Of a stretch of DNA of 14,787 bases, positions 13,723 through 14,787 are shown one piece after another. The DNA lies in assembly GCA_016198885.1 (NCBI GenBank), contig JACQHV010000086.1, forward strand, positions 1 to 14,787, given 5' to 3'. The notes below the pieces were generated by a model. It was not told where the DNA came from, searched no databases, and saw nothing but the letters and a program-made list of their open reading frames with translations. Position 1 is the first letter of the stretch. Every line of letters begins with the position of its first letter. This DNA comes from Gammaproteobacteria bacterium. GTDB lineage: Bacteria > Pseudomonadota > Gammaproteobacteria > Eutrophobiales > Eutrophobiaceae. Position numbers and translations under genes: made by a program.

Positions 13723-14787
13723 CTATATTTTGATATCGATGCCAAGTGATTTAAGTTTTCTGTAAAGATGTGTCCGCTCCATACCTACGGCTTTGGCGAC
13801 TTTGCTGACACTGCCGTTTGCCCGTTCGAGTTTATATTGTAAATAGGCTTTTTCAAATTGTTCCCTGGCTTCACGCAATGGGAGTTCAAAATTTGTGTTG
13901 AATTCTTGTACGGGCATTTGCTTTGACTGTTTTCCAATGACGATTTCTATCTCATCGAGTTCAACATTTTCCCGACTTCCAAGAATTAATAATCGTTGTA
14001 CAAGATTTTTTAATTCGCGTACATTCCCTGGCCATTCATATCCACGCAAATAATTCTGAACGGAAACCGGAAAATGCCTGTAAGGCAGACCTTGTTGTTC
14101 TACAAAGTAATTAACAAAAAATTCAAGTAATTCCGGTATATCTTCATAGTGTTCACGCAGAGGAGGAATCTTCAGTGGTAATACATTAAGCTGATAATAG
14201 AGATCATCGCGAAATTTGCCGGTCTGTACTAAATCCAAAAGATCATGACTGGTTGCTGCTATTAGCCTGAGATCAATTGCACAGGGTTCCGTACCATTAA
14301 TACGGGTAAAAAATTGATTTTCTATTGTGTTCTGTAATTTAGCCTGCAAGGCCAGACCCAGATCTGTTATGTCCTTTAGAAACAGGGTTCCACCTTGTGA
14401 CTTATCCAGTAGCCCCGGACGAACTTCTCCGTGTTCTTCGCTTCCAAATAATGCCATCATGGCATTGTCAGCGGATAAAGCGGATACGCCAACCGTTACA
14501 AAAGGAGCTTCTCTGCGATTTCCTTGATTATGCAAGTAACGTGCGAATAGTTCTTTATCAGTGCCGGATTCGCCAATGATCAATACAGGCGTATTGTGGT
14601 TGGCGATACGTTCAATTTGTGCACGAAGATTTCGCATGCTTTGACTCTTGCCGATTGGCGCAATAACCAATTGACTATGACTTCGCAGACGCAGGTTTTC
14701 CTGTTGTAGTGAAACTGATTCCAGCGCATGTTTAACTGTAAGAATTAACTTGGCAAGTGATAATGGTTTTTCTATAAAATCATAAGC
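13723..14787 (-). CDS. NtrX-like response regulator with degenerate AAA+ domain, N-terminus beyond window
   Basis: The open frame continues to the window edge; the first visible residues AYDFIEKPLS are the end of a receiver domain with its conserved lysine. A linker and a NtrC-family AAA+ domain follow, then a Fis-type helix-turn-helix at the C-terminus (VSKVAKAVGMERTHLYRKL). The central domain is unusual. Walker A reads GESGTDK instead of GESGTGK (aspartate codon at 14557-14559). The GAFTGA loop that contacts sigma-54 is absent. Walker B reads GGTLFLKD instead of GTLFLDE. The second arginine-finger site reads DLYYQL instead of YYRL. Other parts (IPPLREHYEDIPEL, WPGNVREL) are intact. Most like NtrX, probably a DNA-binding regulator not working through sigma-54. 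Its kinase gene is expected beyond 14787. Confidence 0.85.
   Translation of the reverse strand, partial: AYDFIEKPLSLAKLILTVKHALESVSLQQENLRLRSHSQLVIAPIGKSQSMRNLRAQIERIANHNTPVLIIGESGTDKELFARYLHNQGNRREAPFVTVGVSALSADNAMMALFGSEEHGEVRPGLLDKSQGGTLFLKDITDLGLALQAKLQNTIENQFFTRINGTEPCAIDLRLIAATSHDLLDLVQTGKFRDDLYYQLNVLPLKIPPLREHYEDIPELLEFFVNYFVEQQGLPYRHFPVSVQNYLRGYEWPGNVRELKNLVQRLLILGSRENVELDEIEIVIGKQSKQMPVQEFNTNFELPLREAREQFEKAYLQYKLERANGSVSKVAKAVGMERTHLYRKLKSLGIDIKI

Overview
The window looks like chromosomal DNA of a gammaproteobacterium outside the Enterobacterales. It carries three gene blocks typical of that class: ubiE-ubiJ-ubiB, gpmI-envC-ctpA, and yibN-secB-gpsA. The base composition is moderate, roughly 45% G+C by eye. 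I see no transposase, phage gene, CRISPR array, tRNA or rRNA. The genes are nearly all housekeeping; the unusual material lies between them and in the last gene.

Left part (1-3332), plus strand: the 3' end of a DUF971 gene overlaps ubiE, followed closely by ubiJ and ubiB. These encode the C-methyltransferase, the lipid-binding scaffold and the atypical kinase/ATPase of ubiquinone synthesis. The block ends at a 56-base pair of inverted heptanucleotide arrays.

Centre (3334-8588), minus strand: gpmI, an EnvC-like murein hydrolase activator, a CtpA-type periplasmic protease, a YajL/DJ-1 family protein and a small membrane protein with a bacterial PH domain. They read as one operon with a possible internal promoter before ctpA. 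A 577-base gene-free stretch (8589-9165) separates gpmI from the divergent next block. It contains several hairpins and a T-tract and may encode an undescribed structured RNA.

Right-centre (9166-11185), plus strand: a membrane-anchored rhodanese (YibN-like), the export chaperone SecB and glycerol-3-phosphate dehydrogenase GpsA. The E. coli order is the same except that grxC, normally between yibN and secB, is absent. trmL follows but on the opposite strand. A class 1B-type dihydroorotate dehydrogenase gene diverges from trmL.

Right end (12673-14787): a second inverted pair of heptanucleotide arrays, with a different heptamer, sits at the pyrD/TPR convergent junction. Beyond it on the minus strand lie a small TPR protein, a SAM methyltransferase and the 3' part of an NtrX-like response regulator. 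That regulator's central AAA+ domain has lost the GAFTGA loop and several ATPase residues.

The best leads are the two heptamer inverted arrays, the folded gpmI-yibN intergenic region and the degenerate NtrX-like ATPase domain. None of these is proven to be a new system from sequence alone.
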